This document shows, piece after piece, positions 38,495 through 48,662 of a DNA stretch of 64,000 bases. Made by a program: the position numbers and the translations under genes. Positions within the stretch are counted from its first letter, which is position 1, and every line of letters starts with the position of its first letter. The stretch comes from Lampropedia aestuarii (GTDB lineage Bacteria; Pseudomonadota; Gammaproteobacteria; Burkholderiales; Burkholderiaceae_C), in the NCBI RefSeq assembly GCF_004803635.1, contig NZ_SSWX01000004.1, positions 62,001 through 126,000 on the forward strand, in the 5' to 3' direction. A model generated the notes under the pieces. That model searched no databases, was not told where the DNA came from, and saw nothing but the letters and a program-made list of their open reading frames with translations.

Positions 38495-38570
38495 TCAGAA
38501 AGACACGCCAATCCATGCTCAACGCGTTATTTGCACAGCGGCACGGCAAGCCAGCAAAGCTCGCGCCGCC

Positions 38571-39635
38571 TCAGCGACCGAGGCTGCCTTCGTCTTTCTT
38601 GGCAACAAAAATCGCCCACACCGACATGAACAGCGCAGCAATCACCGGCCCTGCAATAAAGCCCGTCAAACCAAACAAAGAGATACCACCCAGCGTCGAC
38701 AGCAGAACCAGGTAATCCGGCATTTTGGTCTCTTTGCCAACCAAAATGGGACGCAAGATATTGTCAACAAGGCCAATTACCCCGACCCCCACCACAATCA
38801 TGAGCGTGCCTTTGAGGATAGCGCCAGTGGTCAGAAAGTAGATCGCCACAGGCCCCCAGACCAAGCTGGCACCGACGGCTGGCAACAGCGAAAGCACAGC
38901 CATCACCACACCCCACAAGACCGGGCCTTGGATGCCCATCGCCCAAAACATCAGGCCACCTAAAGCGCCTTGCACGGCCGCCACCGCAATATTGCCTTTG
39001 ACGGTGGCCTTGACCACCGCACTGAACTTGCTGGCCAACTGCCCCGAGTAGCGCCTATCCAAAGGGATCGTGTGGCGCAGCATCGCGGTCAAAGTGGCAC
39101 CATCTCTGAAGAAAAAGAACATCAGATACAGCATCAGCACAAAGGCCAGACCAAACTGCAGGGTGTTTTGACCAAACGACAGCGCCTGTGTCGAGAAAAA
39201 CTTCAAGACTGCATTGGCCGCGCCCAACAGCTTGGGCTGAATTTCTGCGAATGTACCCAACCCCACACGGTCCAGCAAGTACCAAACGTTATCAGGAATC
39301 ACCCCCAAAATCTGGGAGTAATAGGTTTGCAGCGTGTTTTCTTCATGGCTCATGCGCGCATAGAACTGCAGCAGCTCTTTGATCAAAGTCGTCACAATCA
39401 CCAACAGCGGAATAATCACGACCAGCACGCAAATGCTCAGCGTGACCAAAGAGGCCACACTGCGTTTGGTGGGCATCTTGGCCAAGATACGCTGGTGCAC
39501 AGGCCAAAACAAAACCGCCAAAGTAGCCGCCCAAAAAATGGCGCCATAAAAAGGCCGCAAAACCACAAAAAAAGCAATCGTCACACCAATCAAAATGGCT
39601 AAAAACGTGCGACTTTGCAGGGAATTTTGATCCAT
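38571..39635 (-). CDS. AI-2E/PerM family membrane transporter
   Basis: The 354-residue protein has paired N-terminal hydrophobic segments (FLAILIGVTIAFFVVLRPFY, then IFWAATLAVLFWPVH), a long helical middle region and the C-terminal family pattern ALGGLMFWAMGIQGPVLWGV, then LSLLPAVGASLVWGP, then GLVDNILRPILVGKETKMPD. The family includes permeases implicated in AI-2 export and ion efflux. The substrate here is unknown. It lies alone, divergent from sucA across a 407-bp gap. Confidence 0.88.
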   Translation of the reverse strand: MDQNSLQSRTFLAILIGVTIAFFVVLRPFYGAIFWAATLAVLFWPVHQRILAKMPTKRSVASLVTLSICVLVVIIPLLVIVTTLIKELLQFYARMSHEENTLQTYYSQILGVIPDNVWYLLDRVGLGTFAEIQPKLLGAANAVLKFFSTQALSFGQNTLQFGLAFVLMLYLMFFFFRDGATLTAMLRHTIPLDRRYSGQLASKFSAVVKATVKGNIAVAAVQGALGGLMFWAMGIQGPVLWGVVMAVLSLLPAVGASLVWGPVAIYFLTTGAILKGTLMIVVGVGVIGLVDNILRPILVGKETKMPDYLVLLSTLGGISLFGLTGFIAGPVIAALFMSVWAIFVAKKDEGSLGR

Positions 39636-39939
39636 ACGCTCTCACTTCAGAATTCAATCGAATCGATCAAGGCACGGACCTCAGGCAAGGAGCTGCGCCG
39701 ACCACCGGATGCATTGGTATTGAGACATTGAAAGAGGTTCCCGGCACCAAGCCCCATCGTGCTGAGAGCTAATGTACTGGATACAAGGGAATACACCGAT
39801 TGGCCCATGCGCAAATCCATTTCGGATGTTGTGATTAAGACAAAAGCCTTGCAAATATCCTTGTACCCAACTGCATATTAGGCAATTCATTCGCCACTAT
39901 AAGGAGGCAAGTGGCACAATGGATACTTTCAGGCGCCCT

Positions 39940-40042
39940 CCAACGGCCACTGTCGCATCCGCCAATCGGTTCAGCCGTGTCGCGGGAGGTTGTTACTAAA
40001 CCAGCTAATGCACTTTGAAGAAGTGCGGAGGTTCTGCGGATC
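39940..40042 (+). ncRNA. Structured 5' leader of sucA (candidate sucA RNA motif)
   Basis: A hairpin GCACTT-TGAAG-AAGTGC (40010-40026) abuts the ribosome site GGAGG (40027-40031). A GC-rich segment with CGCGGGAGG lies upstream (about 39981-39989). A conserved RNA element, the sucA motif, is known in front of sucA in Burkholderiales with a stem next to the Shine-Dalgarno. Position and the hairpin match that idea, but the full consensus was not checked. Confidence 0.5.
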
Positions 40043-42925
40043 ATGAGTGATTCATCTTCCCTGTATACACAATACCAGGGCAATACTTATCTTTTCGGCA
40101 GCAATGCTCCATACGTTGAAGAAATGTATGAGAGTTACTTGGCTGACCCCAATAGCGTCACTGACAGCTGGCGCGAATATTTCGACGCTCTGCAGAACAC
40201 CCCAGGCGTGGACGGCTCATTGGGTCGCGATATTGCGCACCAACCCGTGATCAACGCTTTTGCTGAGCGCGCTCGCCAAGGCCACACACAGGTCGTCGTT
40301 GCCAGTGGTGCCGACACCGAACTGGGCCGCAAGCGCACGGCAGTGCAACAGCTGATTGCCGCTTACCGCAACGTCGGTCAGCGCTGGGCTGATCTGGACC
40401 CGCTCAAACGCGTACAACGCCCCAATATTCCTGAGCTGGATCCAGCCTTCTACGGCCTGACCAGTGCCGACATGGAAACCGTATTCAACACCAGCAATAC
40501 GTTTTTCGGCAAGGACTCGATGCCTCTGCGCGAGTTGCTCAATGCACTGCGTGAAACGTACACCACCACCATCGGTGCGGAGTACATGTACATCACCGAC
40601 CAGACTGAAAAGCGCTGGTGGCAAGAAAAACTCGAAAGCGCGCGCACCAACCCTCGCCTGAGTGCCGAGGAAAAAATCCACGTGCTGGGTCGCTTGACCG
40701 CAGCCGAGGGCTTGGAGCGCTTTTTGCACACCAAATACGTGGGTCAGAAGCGCTTCTCCCTCGAAGGCGGCGAGAGCTTCATTGTCGCCATGGACGCGCT
40801 GATCAACTCAGCCGGCCAAGCAGGTGTGCAAGAAGTAGTGATCGGCATGGCCCACCGCGGGCGCCTGAACGTTCTGGTCAACACCCTGGGCAAAATGCCT
40901 AAAGACCTGTTTGCTGAATTCGAGCACACAGCGCCTGAAGACCTGCCTGCCGGTGACGTGAAGTACCACCAAGGTTTCAGCTCGGACGTGCCCACCCCAG
41001 GTGGCCCAATCCACCTGTCGCTGGCCTTTAACCCATCGCACCTGGAAATCGTCAACCCGGTGGTGGAAGGCTCTGTGCGCTCACGCATGGACCGCCGCAA
41101 CGATCCACAAGGCAAACAAGTGTTGCCAGTGCTGGTGCACGGCGATGCCGCGATTGCAGGTCAAGGCGTGGTGCAGGAAACCCTGGCAATGTCGCAAACC
41201 CGCGGTTACAGCACCGGCGGTACCGTTCACTTTGTGATCAACAACCAGATCGGCTTTACCACCTCGGATCCACGCGATACACGCTCGACGTACTACTGTA
41301 CCGACGTGGTCAAAATGATCGAGGCACCGGTGTTGCACGTCAACGCCGATGACCCAGAAGCCGTGGTGCTGGCAACCGATCTGGCACTGGAATACCGCAT
41401 GGCTTTTGGCCGTGACGTGGTGGTGGACATCATTTGCTACCGCAAACTGGGCCACAACGAACAAGACACACCGGCGCTGACTCAGCCGCTGATGTACAAA
41501 AAAATCGGCCAACACCCAGGCACGCGCAAACTCTACGCGGACAAACTGGTGCAACAAGGTGTTTTACCAGCCGATGGTCCTGACGAGATGTCCAAGGCCT
41601 ATCGCGCGGCGATGGAAGAAGGCAAGCACACGGTTGATCCAGTGCTGACCAACTTCAAACGCCAATACGCAGTCGATTGGTCCCCATACCTGAACCGCAA
41701 ATGGACTGACGAAGGCGAAACCGCTATTCCTCTGTCCGAGTGGAAGCGCCTGGCTGAGCGCCTGACCACCCTGCCTGCTGATGTGACTCCGCACCAGCTG
41801 GTCAAAAAAGTCTACTCTGACCGCGCCGCGATGGGCCGTGGTGAGATTCCAGTGGACTGGGGCATGGGCGAGTCGATGGCATTTGCCTCGCTGGTAGCCA
41901 GTGGCTACCCGATCCGTTTGTCCGGTGAGGACAGCGGCCGCGGTACCTTCAGCCACCGCCACTCGGTCATCCATGACCAAAAGCGTGAGGTCTACAACGA
42001 AGGCGTCTACATTCCACTGCAAAACATTGCAGAGAACCAAGCGCCTTACTACGTGATCGACTCGATCCTGTCTGAAGAAGCGGTGCTGGGCTTTGAATAC
42101 GGCTACGCGTCCAACGACCCGCACAGCCTGGTGATCTGGGAAGCCCAGTTCGGTGACTTCTTGAACGGCGCGCAAGTCGTGGTCGACCAGTTCATCGCTT
42201 CTGGCGAAGTGAAATGGGGTCGCCTCAACGGTTTGACTCTGATGCTGCCACACGGCTACGAAGGCCAAGGCCCGGAGCACAGCTCGGCCCGTATCGAGCG
42301 CTTCATGCAGCTGTCAGCCGATACCAATATGCAAGTGGTGCAACCAACAACTGCCAGCCAGATCTTCCATCTGCTGCGCCGCCAAGTGGTGCGTCCGCTG
42401 CGTATTCCGCTGATCATCTTTACGCCCAAGTCCTTGCTGCGTAACAAAGACGCCACATCGCCTATCTCCGAATTCACAGAAGGCGCATTCCGCACTGTGA
42501 TCGGCGAGCAAAACGATGCGGTGCTGGCCAATGCAGACAAGGTCAAACGCGTGATCGCCTGCTCTGGCAAGGTGTACTACGACTTGGTGAAAAAACGCGA
42601 GGAATTGGGCGGTGACGACGTGGCCATCATCCGCGTTGAGCAGCTCTACCCGTTCCCACACAAGGCTTTTGCCGCAGAGATCAAACGCTTTGCCAACGCA
42701 AAAGACATCGTTTGGTGCCAGGACGAGCCACAAAACCAAGGCGCATGGTTCTTCGTGCAACACTACATTCACGAAAACATGCTCGACGGTCAGAAGTTGG
42801 GCTACGCCGGTCGTGCCGCTTCCGCATCCCCTGCGGTGGGCTACGCACACCTGCACCAGGAGCAGCAAAAAGCCCTGGTCAACGCCGCTTTCGCAAAGCT
42901 CAAGGGCTTTGTTCTGACCAAGTAA
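40043..42925 (+). CDS. sucA: 2-oxoglutarate dehydrogenase E1 component
   Basis: The 960-residue thiamine-diphosphate enzyme has the E1o N-terminal segment (YVEEMYESYLADPNSVTDSW), EGGESFIVAMDALI, VVIGMAHRGRLNVLVN, LAFNPSHLEIVNPVVEG, GDAAIAGQGVVQETL and, near the C-terminus, VWCQDEPQNQGAWFFVQ. It decarboxylates 2-oxoglutarate and passes the succinyl group to SucB. Length is normal for the family. GGAGG lies 11 nt from the ATG beside a hairpin. It heads the sucA-sucB-lpdA cluster. Confidence 0.97.
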   Translation: MSDSSSLYTQYQGNTYLFGSNAPYVEEMYESYLADPNSVTDSWREYFDALQNTPGVDGSLGRDIAHQPVINAFAERARQGHTQVVVASGADTELGRKRTAVQQLIAAYRNVGQRWADLDPLKRVQRPNIPELDPAFYGLTSADMETVFNTSNTFFGKDSMPLRELLNALRETYTTTIGAEYMYITDQTEKRWWQEKLESARTNPRLSAEEKIHVLGRLTAAEGLERFLHTKYVGQKRFSLEGGESFIVAMDALINSAGQAGVQEVVIGMAHRGRLNVLVNTLGKMPKDLFAEFEHTAPEDLPAGDVKYHQGFSSDVPTPGGPIHLSLAFNPSHLEIVNPVVEGSVRSRMDRRNDPQGKQVLPVLVHGDAAIAGQGVVQETLAMSQTRGYSTGGTVHFVINNQIGFTTSDPRDTRSTYYCTDVVKMIEAPVLHVNADDPEAVVLATDLALEYRMAFGRDVVVDIICYRKLGHNEQDTPALTQPLMYKKIGQHPGTRKLYADKLVQQGVLPADGPDEMSKAYRAAMEEGKHTVDPVLTNFKRQYAVDWSPYLNRKWTDEGETAIPLSEWKRLAERLTTLPADVTPHQLVKKVYSDRAAMGRGEIPVDWGMGESMAFASLVASGYPIRLSGEDSGRGTFSHRHSVIHDQKREVYNEGVYIPLQNIAENQAPYYVIDSILSEEAVLGFEYGYASNDPHSLVIWEAQFGDFLNGAQVVVDQFIASGEVKWGRLNGLTLMLPHGYEGQGPEHSSARIERFMQLSADTNMQVVQPTTASQIFHLLRRQVVRPLRIPLIIFTPKSLLRNKDATSPISEFTEGAFRTVIGEQNDAVLANADKVKRVIACSGKVYYDLVKKREELGGDDVAIIRVEQLYPFPHKAFAAEIKRFANAKDIVWCQDEPQNQGAWFFVQHYIHENMLDGQKLGYAGRAASASPAVGYAHLHQEQQKALVNAAFAKLKGFVLTK

Positions 42926-42942
42926 TCATCTGACCCAACTAT

Positions 42943-42965
42943 GGCCACGGGTTGCGACCCGGGCC
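42943..42965. other. Hairpin in the sucA-sucB intergenic region
   Basis: GGCC-A-CGGGT-tgcg-ACCCG-GGCC forms a strong stem with one bulged base. There is no T run after it, so it is more likely an mRNA stabiliser or processing site than a terminator. Confidence 0.45.
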
Positions 42966-43039
42966 TTGTTGGCCAAAGACGATTACTGTGCCTACACCCT
43001 ATTTTCAATTTTCCTTTATAAAGATCGTGAGTCACCACC

Positions 43040-44242
43040 ATGGCCATCTTTGAAGTCAAAGTCCCAGAACTGTCTGAATCCGTTGCTGAAGCCACTCTGT
43101 TGCAGTGGAAGAAAAAAGCCGGTGAAGCCGTAGCCGCTGACGAAATCCTGATCGAAATCGAAACCGACAAAGTCGTGCTCGAAGTGCCAGCTCCATCGGC
43201 TGGCGTGCTGACTGAAATCGTAGAAGCCGACGGCGCCACCGTGGTGTCTGGCCAAGTCATCGCCAAAATCGACAGCGCTGCACAAGCTGCAGCAGCTCCT
43301 GCCGAAGCAGCTGCTGCTCCAGCACCTGCTGCCGCTCCTGTGGCTGCCGCTGCACCAGCATCCAACAGCAAAGCCGGCATCGCCATGCCAGCTGCTGCCA
43401 AAATCCTGGCTGAGAAAAACATCGCTGCCGCTGACGTGGCAGGTTCAGGTAAAGACGGCCGCGTCACCAAAGGCGATGCATTGGCTGCTACTCCAGCTGC
43501 CGCGAAACCTGCTGCCCCTGTGGTGCAAGCCATTGCTGGCGAGCGTCCAGAACAACGCGTGCCAATGACCCGTCTGCGCGCGCGCGTTGCCGAGCGTCTG
43601 CTGCAATCGCAATCCACCAACGCCATCCTGACTACCTTCAACGAAGTCAACATGGCCCCAGTCATGGCGCTGCGCAAAAAATACCAAGAGAAATTCGAGA
43701 AGCAACACGGCGTCAAGCTGGGCTTCATGAGCTTCTTCGTCAAAGCAGCGGTGCACGCACTGAAGCAATACCCAGTCGTGAACGCTTCGGTCGATGGCAA
43801 TGACATCATCTACCACGGTTACTTCGACATCGGTATCGCTGTGGGCTCGCCACGCGGTTTGGTGGTGCCAATCCTGCGTGATGCCGACCAACTGAGCTTT
43901 GCTGACATCGAGAAGAAAATTGCAGAATTTGGCGCCAAAGCCAAAGACGGCAAACTGAGCATCGAAGAAATGTCCGGCGGCACCTTCTCCATCTCCAACG
44001 GTGGCGTGTTCGGCTCGATGATGTCCACTCCAATCATCAACCCACCTCAGTCGGCTATTTTGGGCGTGCATGCGACCAAAGACCGCGCTGTGGTTGAGAA
44101 CGGCCAAGTGGTGGTTCGCCCAATGAACTACCTGGCCATGTCCTACGACCACCGCATCATCGACGGCCGCGAAGCCGTGCTGGCACTGGTGGCCATGAAA
44201 GACGCTCTGGAAGATCCAGCACGTCTGTTGTTCGACCTGTAA
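43040..44242 (+). CDS. sucB: Dihydrolipoamide succinyltransferase (E2 of 2-oxoglutarate dehydrogenase)
   Basis: The 400-residue protein has one lipoyl domain ([12 protein letters not shown], lipoylated Lys44), an Ala/Pro-rich linker (about 80-110), a peripheral subunit-binding domain ([20 protein letters not shown], then [12 protein letters not shown]) and the acyltransferase domain with [12 protein letters not shown] (His371). It moves the succinyl group to CoA. It follows sucA by 114 bp and shares its codon style. Confidence 0.96.
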   Translation: MAIFEVKVPELSESVAEATLLQWKKKAGEAVAADEILIEIETDKVVLEVPAPSAGVLTEIVEADGATVVSGQVIAKIDSAAQAAAAPAEAAAAPAPAAAPVAAAAPASNSKAGIAMPAAAKILAEKNIAAADVAGSGKDGRVTKGDALAATPAAAKPAAPVVQAIAGERPEQRVPMTRLRARVAERLLQSQSTNAILTTFNEVNMAPVMALRKKYQEKFEKQHGVKLGFMSFFVKAAVHALKQYPVVNASVDGNDIIYHGYFDIGIAVGSPRGLVVPILRDADQLSFADIEKKIAEFGAKAKDGKLSIEEMSGGTFSISNGGVFGSMMSTPIINPPQSAILGVHATKDRAVVENGQVVVRPMNYLAMSYDHRIIDGREAVLALVAMKDALEDPARLLFDL

Positions 44243-44298
44243 TTCAAGCAGGTCCACTGCATTGGCTGTTATCCATGCATTTGCCTGATTGAGTCCAA

Positions 44299-44330
44299 GC
44301 GCGCCTCACAGCCTCTGGTTGCGGGCGCGC
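44299..44330 (+). other. Hairpin in the sucB-lpdA intergenic region
   Basis: GCGCGCC / GGCGCGC arms flank an 18-nt loop, followed by only three T. It may attenuate or stabilise lpdA mRNA relative to sucAB. Confidence 0.4.
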
Positions 44331-44383
44331 TTTGCGCATGGCCCAGGCAATAACAAGCATGGCCCCTACTTCTGGAGAATTGT

Positions 44384-45811
44384 ATGAGTAAAAATTTTGA
44401 TCTCGTCGTGATCGGTGCTGGCCCTGGTGGCTACATCGCCGCCATCCGCGCTGCCCAACTGGGTCTGAGCGTGGCCTGTATCGATGCCTGGAAAACCAAA
44501 GACGGCAAACCCGCTCCTGGCGGCACTTGCACCAACGTCGGCTGCATCCCATCCAAAGCGCTGCTGCAATCATCTGAGCATTTCGAGCACGCTGGCCACC
44601 ACTTTGCTGAGCACGGCATCTCCACTGGCAAACTGAGCATTGACATTGGCAAAATGCTCGAGCGCAAAAACCAGGTGGTGAAGCAAAACAACGAAGGCAT
44701 TTTGTACCTGTTCAAAAAGAACAAAGTGACCTTCTTCAATGGCCTGGCCTCGTTCAGCAAAGCCGTTGAAGGCGGCTTTGAAGTGGCCGTTGAAGGCGAC
44801 AAGCCTGAGACGCTGGTGGGCAAACAAGTCATCATCGCGACCGGCTCGAACGCCCGTGCACTGCCGAACCTGCCGTTTGACGAGCAAGTCGTGCTGTCCA
44901 ACGATGGCGCACTGGACATCACCAGCGCACCGAAGAGCCTGGCCATCATTGGCTCTGGTGTGATCGGCCTGGAGCTGGGCTCGGTCTGGCGCCGCCTGGG
45001 CTCAGAAGTGACGATTCTGGAAGGCCTGCCAACCTTCCTGCCAGCTGCTGACGAAGCGGTGGCCAAAGAAGCCAAAAAAGCCTTTGACAAGCAAGGCCTG
45101 AAAATCGAGCTGGGCGCCAAGGTCGGTGAAGTCAAGACTGCCAAAAACAGCGTGACCATCCACTACACCAACGCCAAAGGCGAAGAGCAAACGCTCAAGG
45201 CCGACAAGCTGATCGTGTCGATTGGCCGCACTGCCAACACCAATGGCCTGAAACCTGAAGCCGTCGGCGTGCAGCTCGACGAGCGCGGCGCAGTGGTCGT
45301 TGACGGCGACTGCCGCACCAGCGTACCAGGCATCTGGGCGGTGGGTGACGTGGTACGTGGCCCGATGCTGGCACACAAAGCCGAGGAAGAAGGAGTGGCA
45401 GTGGCCGAGCGCATCGTGGGCCAACACGGCCACGTGAACTTTGGCACCGTGCCTTACGTGATCTACACCAGCCCAGAAATCGCATGGGTGGGCCGCACTG
45501 AGCAGCAACTCAAAGCCGACGGCGTCAAATACAAGGCCGGCAGCTTCCCATTCCTGGCCAACGGCCGTGCGCGCGCTTTGGGCGACACCACCGGTTTGGT
45601 CAAAGTGATTGCTGATGCAGCTACAGACGAAATTCTGGGTGTGCACATCGTCGGCCCACAAGCCAGCGAATTGATCTCCGAAGCCGTTGTGGCGATGGAA
45701 TTCAAAGCCAGCAGCGAAGACATCGCCCGCATCTGCCACGCCCACCCGACTTTGTCCGAAGTGACCAAAGAAGCGGCACTGGCAGTGGATAAGCGCGCGC
45801 TGAACTTCTAA
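44384..45811 (+). CDS. lpdA: Dihydrolipoamide dehydrogenase (E3)
   Basis: The 475-residue flavoprotein has an FAD-binding [20 protein letters not shown] near residue 7, the redox disulfide [16 protein letters not shown]-binding [18 protein letters not shown], and the C-terminal HAHPTLSE with the catalytic His. It reoxidises dihydrolipoyl groups of SucB and possibly other complexes. AGGAGAA-type spacing (GGAGAATTGT) precedes the ATG. It ends the suc cluster before a strong terminator. Confidence 0.96.
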   Translation: MSKNFDLVVIGAGPGGYIAAIRAAQLGLSVACIDAWKTKDGKPAPGGTCTNVGCIPSKALLQSSEHFEHAGHHFAEHGISTGKLSIDIGKMLERKNQVVKQNNEGILYLFKKNKVTFFNGLASFSKAVEGGFEVAVEGDKPETLVGKQVIIATGSNARALPNLPFDEQVVLSNDGALDITSAPKSLAIIGSGVIGLELGSVWRRLGSEVTILEGLPTFLPAADEAVAKEAKKAFDKQGLKIELGAKVGEVKTAKNSVTIHYTNAKGEEQTLKADKLIVSIGRTANTNGLKPEAVGVQLDERGAVVVDGDCRTSVPGIWAVGDVVRGPMLAHKAEEEGVAVAERIVGQHGHVNFGTVPYVIYTSPEIAWVGRTEQQLKADGVKYKAGSFPFLANGRARALGDTTGLVKVIADAATDEILGVHIVGPQASELISEAVVAMEFKASSEDIARICHAHPTLSEVTKEAALAVDKRALNF

Positions 45812-45854
45812 GCGTCTGGTGGGCTTGAGCGCCCATCCACCAACGGGAGCGAAC

Positions 45855-45890
45855 AAGGCCCTATGGCAAATGCCACAGGGCCTTTTCTTT
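45855..45890 (+). terminator. Rho-independent terminator of the suc-lpd cluster
   Basis: AAGGCCCTATGGC / GCCACAGGGCCTT forms a 13-bp stem with one mismatch and a 4-nt loop, followed by TTCTTT. Confidence 0.85.
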
Positions 45891-46415
45891 GGGCTGTGGA
45901 CAACACACCAGAAGCCTCCAGCCAGCACAGATGGCCAAGGATCAAGATCGACAGCCAGCCTGCCATACCGCTATAATCAAACGCATTATTTTCTGCTGGG
46001 GCTATGCACCCGGCACATTGCAGAATTTTCTTCACATGCTGTGTTTCGCGACGTCGACGTTTCGTTGGTGGCGCTTCTTATAGAAGCGGCATGTCGCTGC
46101 GGCTGTGCGCCGCATCCTTGCCGCCAAACCGGCGCAGCAAGGCACACTCCCACTCGCTCTTCCGGCACGGCGGCTTTCTCGACCTAGGAGACTGTTTTGC
46201 TGCCACTGAGCGTCCCCACTGATTCAGTAATACGCCCTTGTTTACACACGGCAAGGACTTGGCGCGCCTGTATAGGCCATGATGCGGCCCTGTCATGGCG
46301 CCGCTCTTGGCAGCTCAGCAACACACGACACCCACACTTTTGCTGCCATATTTGACAGCACATCCAGCGCTGATGCGCCAAGATGCTTAGATATTGAACA
46401 CAAGGACTGATGGCC
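45891..46415. other. 525-bp stretch before trpG without a recognised gene
   Basis: Short frames on both strands lack signals, ribosome sites or family patterns. CGCTATAATCAAACG (near 45970) contains TATAAT and could be a promoter for an unannotated transcript. A following segment has GC-rich inverted stretches (GCGGCTGTGCGCCGC, GCCGCCAAACCGGCG). A small RNA or a long trpG leader are both possible; nothing in the sequence decides between them. Confidence 0.4.
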
Positions 46416-46988
46416 ATGAATATCCTGATGATCGACAACTACGACAGCTTCACCTACAACATCGTCCAATATTTTGGCGAGCTGGGCGCGACCGTAGCCG
46501 TGCATCGCAACGATGAGATCAGCATTGAAGAAGTGCAAGCGCTAGCACCTGACCGCTTGGTGATCTCGCCCGGCCCCTCCTCACCCGAGCATGCAGGCAT
46601 CTCGGTCGAGGCGATTCGCCACTTTGCAGGCCAAATTCCAATCTTGGGCGTATGCCTTGGCCACCAAAGCATTGGCGCGGCATTTGGCGCGCACATTGTT
46701 CGCGCGCAAGAGTTGATGCATGGCAAAACCAGCGTCATCACAACCACACAGCAAGGCGTGTTTGCCAATCTGCCCAAGCAATTCACTGTAAACCGCTACC
46801 ACTCGCTGTCGATTGCACGCGATAGCCTGCCCGAACAGCTAGAGGTCACCGCCTGGACCGACGATGGTGAAATCATGGGTGTGCGCCACAAAACCCTTGC
46901 GATCGAGGGTGTGCAGTTCCACCCCGAATCGATTCTGACCGAACACGGCCATGCGATGCTGCGCAACTTCATGGAACAAGCCCGCTGA
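46416..46988 (+). CDS. trpG: Anthranilate synthase / aminodeoxychorismate synthase glutamine amidotransferase
   Basis: The 190-residue class I amidotransferase has [12 protein letters not shown], the nucleophile motif [10 protein letters not shown] (Cys80) and VQFHPESI with the catalytic His. It supplies ammonia to TrpE, and in species with one such subunit also to PabB. AAGGA is 9 nt from the ATG at 46416 and only 3 nt from an ATG two codons earlier, so 46416 is preferred. No trpE, trpD or trpC is adjacent; a dual TrpG/PabA role is inference. Confidence 0.93.
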   Translation: MNILMIDNYDSFTYNIVQYFGELGATVAVHRNDEISIEEVQALAPDRLVISPGPSSPEHAGISVEAIRHFAGQIPILGVCLGHQSIGAAFGAHIVRAQELMHGKTSVITTTQQGVFANLPKQFTVNRYHSLSIARDSLPEQLEVTAWTDDGEIMGVRHKTLAIEGVQFHPESILTEHGHAMLRNFMEQAR

Positions 46989-47045
46989 ATGCCACCTTGC
47001 GCTGCATGCTTAAAAAGGCTGGTGGCGGCGCAGACTGCTTAAATA

Positions 47046-47073
47046 TTGCGCATCTGCAAAAATCAGGTATAAT
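47046..47073 (+). promoter_or_regulatory. Sigma-70 promoter of rpmB-rpmG
   Basis: TTGCGC, a 16-bp spacer and a perfect TATAAT lie about 165 bp upstream of rpmB. The long leader contains no obvious gene. Confidence 0.7.
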
Positions 47074-47235
47074 TTCGGCCTTTTCCGCATGCAGATAAAA
47101 AGGACTGGCAATAACAGCATTGTTTGCGCCTTGTTTTTTGAAGGACTGTCTGCAAGGGATACCGCCACCCTGAATCTGGCGAGGTGAGGCAGAGCGCATA
47201 GGAATTGCTCCTGCCGCATATAAAAGGAAACTACC

Positions 47236-47469
47236 ATGGCTCGCGTATGTGATGTCACGGGCAAGCGCCCGCAAGTGGGGAACAACGTCTCCCACGCTAA
47301 CAACAAAACAAAACGTCGTTTTCTGCCTAACCTGCAGTACAAGCGTTTCTGGGTTGAGAGCGAAAACCGTTGGGTGCGTCTGCGCGTCTCTAGCGCTGCT
47401 CTGCGTTTGATCGACAAAAACGGCATCGAATCCGTGCTGGCTGACCTGCGCGCTCGTGGCCAGGCTTAA
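47236..47469 (+). CDS. rpmB: Ribosomal protein L28
   Basis: The 77-residue basic protein reads [20 protein letters not shown] with [10 protein letters not shown] and the C-terminal [15 protein letters not shown], standard for bacterial L28. AAGGAAA lies 6 nt before the start. It is co-transcribed with rpmG 20 bp downstream, the usual order. Confidence 0.97.
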   Translation: MARVCDVTGKRPQVGNNVSHANNKTKRRFLPNLQYKRFWVESENRWVRLRVSSAALRLIDKNGIESVLADLRARGQA

Positions 47470-47489
47470 TTGACTGAAGGAGAAACACC

Positions 47490-47660
47490 ATGGCATCCAA
47501 AGGCGGTCGCGACAAAATCAAGCTGGAATCTACAGCTGGTACTGGTCACTTCTACACCACTTCCAAAAACAAAAAAACAACTCCTGATAAGTTGTCTTTC
47601 ATGAAGTTTGACCCAAAAGCACGTAAACACGTGGAATACAAAGAAGTCAAACTGAAGTAA
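47490..47660 (+). CDS. rpmG: Ribosomal protein L33
   Basis: The 56-residue product starts [20 protein letters not shown] and continues [36 protein letters not shown]. This is L33 of the cysteine-free type, which lacks the zinc-binding CxxC pairs. GAAGGAGA lies 6-7 nt before the ATG. It is the second gene of rpmB-rpmG and is followed by a strong terminator. Confidence 0.97.
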   Translation: MASKGGRDKIKLESTAGTGHFYTTSKNKKTTPDKLSFMKFDPKARKHVEYKEVKLK

Positions 47661-47711
47661 TTCAGGGCTGATGCAGTGCAGCACTTGCTGCACAGTCAAA
47701 GCCAACTATTC

Positions 47712-47741
47712 AAAAAAAGCCAGCTTCGCGCTGGCTTTTTT
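47712..47741 (+). terminator. Rho-independent terminator of rpmB-rpmG
   Basis: AAAAAAGCCAGC / GCTGGCTTTTTT makes a perfect 12-bp stem with a 5-nt loop and a built-in T run. Confidence 0.92.
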
Positions 47742-47859
47742 GTGCCCGTTATTTGTGCGGGTTGTGCCATACACGCCACTGCAGTGCCATGAAGACCCTG
47801 ATCACCGTGCCGCTATCGTTTGGCAATCACAGCCAATCGCTCTTACAATCGCGGCTCTT

Positions 47860-48000
47860 CTTTGGGGAGTAGCCAGCATCCGCGGCGTCTGCACTCATGC
47901 AGCATCGTTGCCATCCAACGGATGCGCCACCGTCAACATTCTCAGTCGAACGACTGTGGCGGTTGCAGCCTTGATCGGCCAGGCGAGACCAGTGAGTCAC
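47860..48000 (+). promoter_or_regulatory. Manganese riboswitch (yybP-ykoY type) of mntP
   Basis: The conserved strings of the yybP-ykoY aptamer appear in order: TTTGGGGAGTAGCC at 47861, a variable stem region, TCAACATTCTC near 47932 and GGCGAGACCAGTGAG at 47982. The element lies 61 bp before mntP, a classic target of this Mn2+ riboswitch. The expression platform probably occupies the remaining leader, where GATCGG and CCGATC complementary stretches (48010 and 48040 region) can pair near the start codon. Confidence 0.85.
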
Positions 48001-48060
48001 TTGTAGGCACGATCGGCTACACGTGGCTGACTGTGTAGACCGATCATTGACTATGTCCCC

Positions 48061-48636
48061 ATGAATCCCCCTGCTCTGATCATGCTCGGTATGGCCATGT
48101 CTACTGATGCATTTGCTGCTGCCATTGCCAAAGGTGCTGGCCTCAACCGCCCCGGTATTATCCAGGCGCTCAAAATTGGTGCCATTTTTGGTGTGGTTGA
48201 AGCCATTACCCCCCTGCTTGGCTGGCTGCTTGGCTCTTTGGCAGCCGAACAAATCGACCACTACGACCATTGGCTCGCCTTTGTATTATTGGGCGGCCTG
48301 GGCATACATGCGATCTGGGGCGCACTCACGCAGGCGCCATCCACTACCGAGCCAGAACCCAAAGAACGCTCGCTATGGTCCACGGCGCTCACCGGTCTGG
48401 CCACCAGCATTGACGCGATGGCTGTCGGTGTTGGCTTGGCCTTTGTCGACGTCAATATCATGATGGCGGCACTGGTCATTGGCCTGTGCACCTTTGCGAT
48501 GGTCACCATCGGCATCATGGCTGGCAAAGCCTTGGGCACTGTGTTTGGCAAGCGCGCCGAAATAGCCGGTGGCTTGGTGCTGATTGCCGTAGGTACTGTG
48601 ATTTTGTACGAGCACACTCTGGGCGCGGCCGCCTAG
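48061..48636 (+). CDS. mntP: Manganese efflux pump MntP
   Basis: The 191-residue membrane protein has six hydrophobic segments and the MntP repeats: [16 protein letters not shown] near residue 11 and [18 protein letters not shown] near residue 113, each with the acidic residue used in Mn2+ export. The cytoplasmic loop near residue 100 ([12 protein letters not shown]) is charged. The Mn2+ riboswitch upstream indicates induction by excess manganese. It is convergent with the MarR gene 26 bp downstream. Confidence 0.95.
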   Translation: MNPPALIMLGMAMSTDAFAAAIAKGAGLNRPGIIQALKIGAIFGVVEAITPLLGWLLGSLAAEQIDHYDHWLAFVLLGGLGIHAIWGALTQAPSTTEPEPKERSLWSTALTGLATSIDAMAVGVGLAFVDVNIMMAALVIGLCTFAMVTIGIMAGKALGTVFGKRAEIAGGLVLIAVGTVILYEHTLGAAA

Positions 48637-48662
48637 TCACACACAAGTCCGGCACACAGGCC

